NCBI GenBank assembly: GCA_021805955.1
Contig: JAJZDO010000251.1
Span: forward strand, 1 to 8,870
From: Acidobacteriota bacterium
Lineage (GTDB): Bacteria; Acidobacteriota; Terriglobia; Terriglobales; Acidobacteriaceae
Direction: 5' to 3'
Length of the DNA: 8,870 nt
A program made the position numbers and the translations under genes. Below the pieces are notes generated by a model. It was not told the origin of the DNA, did not search any database, and saw only the letters and a program-made list of their open reading frames with translations. Shown here piece after piece: positions 6,569 through 8,870 of this stretch. Every line of letters starts with the position of its first letter. Position 1 is the first letter of the stretch.

Positions 6569-7390
6569 ATGCAGACGGAAATTTCAGCGCGTTTGGAGGG
6601 TGGCCGGCGAACTCTTGGAGACATTCGCAAGGAACCTCCATCGGTCTCCATCATTATCGTGCTGTTTCGCGACCGGGAGGAGTGTCTTCGCCTCCTCAAT
6701 AACATCCTCTCGTTCGATCCGCGCGAGTTTGAACTGGTTGTGATCGATGGCGGCTCCGACGATGGCACGATAGAGGTTTTGCGAGAGTGGAATGACAAAA
6801 TCGACTACTGGTTGAGCGAGCCCGACTCCGGAATCTACGATGCGATGAACAAGGGGATTGCCGCCGCCCGCGGTGAATATATCCTGCACCTGAATGCGGG
6901 CGACACCCTGAAATCCATCCCAACTGAAACGCTCGCCACGTGTCTCAAGGACCAGGTGGACGTCGCCTCTTTCGCAGTCACTTCAGACCAGGGTGAGATA
7001 TTCCGTCCGGAGACCGGATTTTGGCTTCGGATCGAAAACACCTGGCATCATCAAGGCACGTTTTACCGGCGCACTCCGCAGCTTGTCTATGACACTCGCT
7101 ATCGTGTTTACGCGGATTTCGATCTGAATCAACGCATGTTCAAGAGTGGGAAAAAAGTGCGGCTCTTCAATGGGATAGTTTCCCATCACCGCAAAGACGG
7201 TATCTCGGAAGACAGGCGCAACTCTCGTGAGGTATACAGCATTATTCGTGAGAATTTCGGTGCGCCGTATGTCGCTATCGCATTTCTGCGGTCTCCCTAT
7301 CAGGCATTGCGGCGAGCGACGAAGCGAGGGCTTGTTTGCCTCCTGTCGCTGATGGGTAAATCGTGGCCAGAAAGACCGGAAGTCCGCTAA
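6569..7390 (+). CDS. Glycosyltransferase family 2 (WcaE-like, GT-A fold)
   Basis: A 273-residue cytoplasmic glycosyltransferase of the inverting GT-A type, length typical of the WcaE/WcaA-like group. The first Rossmann strand is SVSIIIVLFRD (25-35). The nucleotide-binding segment is LVVIDGGSDDGTIEVL (56-71). Next comes WLSEPDSGIYDAMNKGI (81-97), highly characteristic of this group, then ILHLNAGD (105-112), where Asp112 takes the metal/donor role of the DXD motif. Further on, TWHHQGTFYRR (158-168) and YADFDLNQRM (181-190) form the acceptor and catalytic region, and VSHHRKDGISEDRR (204-217) closes it. ATG 6569 has GAGGG (6554-6558) 10 bases upstream. The N-terminal LEGGRRTLG echoes the motif at the end of the small ORF just before it. 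It probably adds one sugar of the repeat unit. The donor is unknown. Confidence 0.92.
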   Translation: MQTEISARLEGGRRTLGDIRKEPPSVSIIIVLFRDREECLRLLNNILSFDPREFELVVIDGGSDDGTIEVLREWNDKIDYWLSEPDSGIYDAMNKGIAAARGEYILHLNAGDTLKSIPTETLATCLKDQVDVASFAVTSDQGEIFRPETGFWLRIENTWHHQGTFYRRTPQLVYDTRYRVYADFDLNQRMFKSGKKVRLFNGIVSHHRKDGISEDRRNSREVYSIIRENFGAPYVAIAFLRSPYQALRRATKRGLVCLLSLMGKSWPERPEVR

Positions 7391-7410
7391 TCGCTTGCGA
7401 GTCGAAGAAA

Positions 7411-7452
7411 CTTGGACACGCAGCAGGATACCAGCAACTTTTTGCGTCCAAG
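7411..7452 (+). other. Imperfect inverted repeat downstream of the GT2
   Basis: CTTGGACACGCA (7411-7422) can pair with TGCGTCCAAG (7443-7452) as ten base pairs with a two-base bulge, around a 20-base loop. It starts 21 bases after the GT2 stop. No run of T follows, so it is not a standard intrinsic terminator. It may end the polysaccharide operon by another route, or act as leader structure for the next gene. Confidence 0.25.
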
Positions 7453-7483
7453 CGCGTCTGCATAACCAGCTATCATCTCCAAC

Positions 7484-7488
7484 GAGGG
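7484..7488 (+). promoter_or_regulatory. Ribosome binding site fixing the BON-protein start
   Basis: GAGGG lies 8 bases before GTG 7497. A longer frame from TTG 7395 has no such site and would add 34 residues ahead of the signal peptide. An ATG at 7566 would begin almost inside the hydrophobic core and also lacks a site. Confidence 0.5.
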
Positions 7489-7496
7489 ACAGGTGT

Positions 7497-8753
7497 GTGA
7501 CCATCCAAAGTTCCAATTTTCATAAACTCCTGCGGCACAGGACGGCGCGCCTGGGCCGCCAACTCATGATCTGCGCACTGCTTTCCGGAGCGGGCTGGCT
7601 GAGCCTGCCTGTGCTGGCGCAAACCACGGCTCCGCCGTCGGCAACCTCGACCGAAACAACGCCGCCGCAAACCGGACAGCGGCCCGACAGCGCCATCGCC
7701 GAGGACATCAACAACAAATTGATGGCTTCCAACACCCTGCGCCCGCTGGATTTAGGCATCTGGGTGCATGACGGCATCGCGACCTTGACCGGCGCCGTCC
7801 CCACGCCGGCATTGCGTACCCAGGCCGAGGACATGGTGAAGGCGGTCGCCGGCGTCAAGAGCGTCGACGATAAGATTACGATCGGCACGCTACCGGCCAC
7901 CGCGCCGGGTTTCTCGGGTCAGAGTGGTCGCGGCCAGCATGGCGGGCAGCCGGGCAACCAGCAGACTCCGCCGCCGCCTCCTCCGGGCTACGGCCAGAAT
8001 GCGCCGTCTCCTCAATCTCCTCAATCTCCTCAATCTCCCGAGTCGCCTCAGTCGCCTTCGCCGGTGTACGATTCGCATCCCCGGTCGGTCATGGTCACCG
8101 TTGCCAGCGGAACGCCCATGTACGTAATCATGATGCAGACCATCGACAGCCATCACACGGAACTCGGCACTCCATTTAGCGGCATTCTGGTCAAGGACAT
8201 CGTTCTTCAGAACGGTGCCATCGCGATTCCTCGCGGCGCCCAGGTGATGGGAACGGTGATCGACGCGCGCGGCCCAGGGCACATCAAGGGACGTCCGCAA
8301 CTCGCGCTGCAGTTGAACGGCCTCAACGTCGCCAACACGCATTATCGGATGAGCAGTTACGTCTGGGCTCGCGGCGGTCCTGGGAAAGGCGGGCAGTCGG
8401 CGACGAACATTGGCGGCGGCGCTGTCATGGGCGCACTTGTCGGCGGAGCCTTTGGCGGCGGTCCGGCGGCGCTGCTGGGCGGACTGCTGGGCGGCCTGGG
8501 AGGCGCGGGAATCTCGTCCCTGTCCTCCGGCCCCAGAATCATCATTCCGTCTGAATCCGTGCTCACCTTTTATCTGAACGCGCCGTTGACGGTTAGCGAA
8601 CCCACCACGGGCGTGATCCGCATGCTCAGCTCCCAGGTGCCCCCCTCGGCGTACGGCCCCAGGCCGCGCGGCTATTATGCGCCCGGCTACCCGCCTCCGC
8701 CGGGCCCAATTGCGCCCCCGCCGTACGGGCCTCCGGGAGGCTACCCATATTGA
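7497..8753 (+). CDS. Secreted BON-domain protein with proline-rich linker and glycine zipper
   Basis: Starting at GTG 7497, the protein has 418 residues. A basic N-region (KLLRHRTARLGRQ) and hydrophobic core (about 23-41) end in LPVLA, giving a likely signal-peptidase site after Ala41. A BON domain (about 64-130) contains AEDINNKLMA, GIATLTGAV and VKSVDDKITI. BON domains are thought to bind phospholipid or other surfaces. A low-complexity linker (about 135-192) is rich in Gly, Gln, Pro and Ser and includes PQS repeats. A beta-rich domain (about 197-290) has VASGTPMYVIMM, TPFSGILVKDIVLQNG and AIPRGAQVMGTV. A glycine zipper (about 305-343) could enter the membrane or drive oligomerisation. The tail is rich in Pro, Gly and Tyr and ends GPPGGYPY. 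It is probably periplasmic or outer-membrane associated. I recognise similar proteins from Acidobacteriota but know no function. The 106-base gap from the GT2 suggests a separate transcript. Confidence 0.85.
   Translation: MTIQSSNFHKLLRHRTARLGRQLMICALLSGAGWLSLPVLAQTTAPPSATSTETTPPQTGQRPDSAIAEDINNKLMASNTLRPLDLGIWVHDGIATLTGAVPTPALRTQAEDMVKAVAGVKSVDDKITIGTLPATAPGFSGQSGRGQHGGQPGNQQTPPPPPPGYGQNAPSPQSPQSPQSPESPQSPSPVYDSHPRSVMVTVASGTPMYVIMMQTIDSHHTELGTPFSGILVKDIVLQNGAIAIPRGAQVMGTVIDARGPGHIKGRPQLALQLNGLNVANTHYRMSSYVWARGGPGKGGQSATNIGGGAVMGALVGGAFGGGPAALLGGLLGGLGGAGISSLSSGPRIIIPSESVLTFYLNAPLTVSEPTTGVIRMLSSQVPPSAYGPRPRGYYAPGYPPPPGPIAPPPYGPPGGYPY
8010..8054 (+). repeat. In-frame 9-base tandem repeat encoding PQS
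   Basis: Three perfect copies of CCTCAATCT (8010-8036) are followed by two diverged units, CCCGAGTCG and CCTCAGTCG. They encode PQS-PQS-PQS-PES-PQS in the linker of the BON protein. Because the unit is a whole number of codons, gain or loss of copies would change linker length without shifting frame. Confidence 0.85.
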
Positions 8754-8759
8754 GTCGAT

Positions 8760-8790
8760 GCCGCGCCCATCCGCATCCGGTGGACGCGGC
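8760..8790 (+). terminator. Hairpin just after the BON gene, possible terminator
   Basis: The 12-base arms 8760-8771 and 8779-8790 pair with six perfect GC pairs at the base (GCCGCG with CGCGGC), one C-A mismatch and one G-T pair, around a 7-base loop. The hairpin begins 7 bases after the TGA. It is followed by AATCCATTTATAAT rather than a T-run, so intrinsic termination would be weak and the call is tentative. Confidence 0.4.
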
Positions 8791-8798
8791 AATCCATT

Positions 8799-8804
8799 TA
8801 TAAT
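8799..8804 (+). promoter_or_regulatory. Perfect TATAAT -10 box for the next gene
   Basis: TATAAT matches the sigma70 -10 consensus exactly and lies 36 bases before the ATG at 8841. No good -35 is present at 16-18 bases. TGGACG (8781-8786) is too close, with a 12-base gap, and falls in the hairpin arm. An activator could compensate. The box sits within the short palindrome CCATT-TAT-AATGG (8794-8806). Confidence 0.4.
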
Positions 8805-8840
8805 GGGAGAAACTGCGTCCCATTTCTCGCGGAGAGGTGT

Positions 8841-8870
8841 ATGCAGGAAATTCTCTTCCGTGGTTTCGCG
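8841..8870 (+). CDS. Start of a gene cut by the window edge
   Basis: ATG 8841 is preceded by an excellent ribosome site, GGAGAGG (8831-8837), and by the TATAAT at 8799. Only ten codons are visible (MQEILFRGFA), with no stop. The product cannot be identified. The support is positional: promoter-like box, ribosome site and start codon in correct order. Confidence 0.5.
   Translation, partial: MQEILFRGFA

Noticed and set aside
8010..8054. Short direct repeats considered as a CRISPR-like array
   Set aside because: The units are only 9 bases, contiguous without spacers, and lie in frame within a protein linker.
7890..8792. 300-codon open frame on the - strand opposite the BON protein
   Set aside because: It is dominated by Arg and Ala, has no domain or ribosome site, and mirrors the proline/glycine-rich coding of the + strand gene.

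Overview
The window looks like part of a chromosomal surface-polysaccharide (O-antigen or exopolysaccharide) gene cluster from a moderately GC-rich Gram-negative-type bacterium, most likely of the Acidobacteriota. That placement rests mainly on the last large gene. It encodes a secreted protein with a BON domain, a proline-rich linker, an 'IPRGA' beta domain and a glycine zipper, an architecture I associate with acidobacterial genomes. It was not tested by any search. All genes are on the + strand. No RNA genes, insertion sequences, CRISPR arrays or attachment sites were seen.

Layout: (1) 1-91, upstream region with a possible sigma70 promoter; (2) 92-979, aldo/keto reductase with a complete catalytic tetrad; (3) 1091-2518, Wzx/MOP-type polysaccharide flippase; (4) 2521-3615, DegT/DnrJ/EryC1 sugar aminotransferase resembling GDP-perosamine synthase; (5) 3645-4907, GT-B (GT4-like) glycosyltransferase; (6) 4910-5599, NeuD/PglD/PerB-type sugar N-acetyltransferase; (7) 5626-6399, methyltransferase with an N-terminal zinc ribbon; (8) 6407-6565, a small in-frame remnant that looks like the N-terminus of a second GT2; (9) 6569-7390, GT2 glycosyltransferase; (10) 7497-8753, secreted BON-domain protein; (11) 8754-8840, hairpins and a TATAAT box; (12) 8841 onwards, the start of another gene cut by the window edge.

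The genes from 1091 to 7390 fit one pathway. The aminotransferase and the acetyltransferase would make an N-acetylated amino-deoxysugar nucleotide, plausibly GDP-N-acetylperosamine or a UDP equivalent. Two glycosyltransferases would add sugars to a lipid-linked repeat unit. The methyltransferase may modify or cap the glycan, and the flippase would move the unit across the inner membrane. The 4,6-dehydratase, initiating transferase, polymerase and ligase are not in this window, so the cluster is incomplete here.

The middle block (about 2461-5599) is visibly AT-richer than its flanks. Sampled 60-base rows run about 38-50% G+C inside and 57-65% outside. This suggests a sugar-synthesis cassette acquired into an older cluster. 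I see no convincing novel system. The most interesting points are this mosaic, the in-frame GT2 remnant, an unusual donor-site motif in the GT4-like enzyme, and the structured spacer at the right end.
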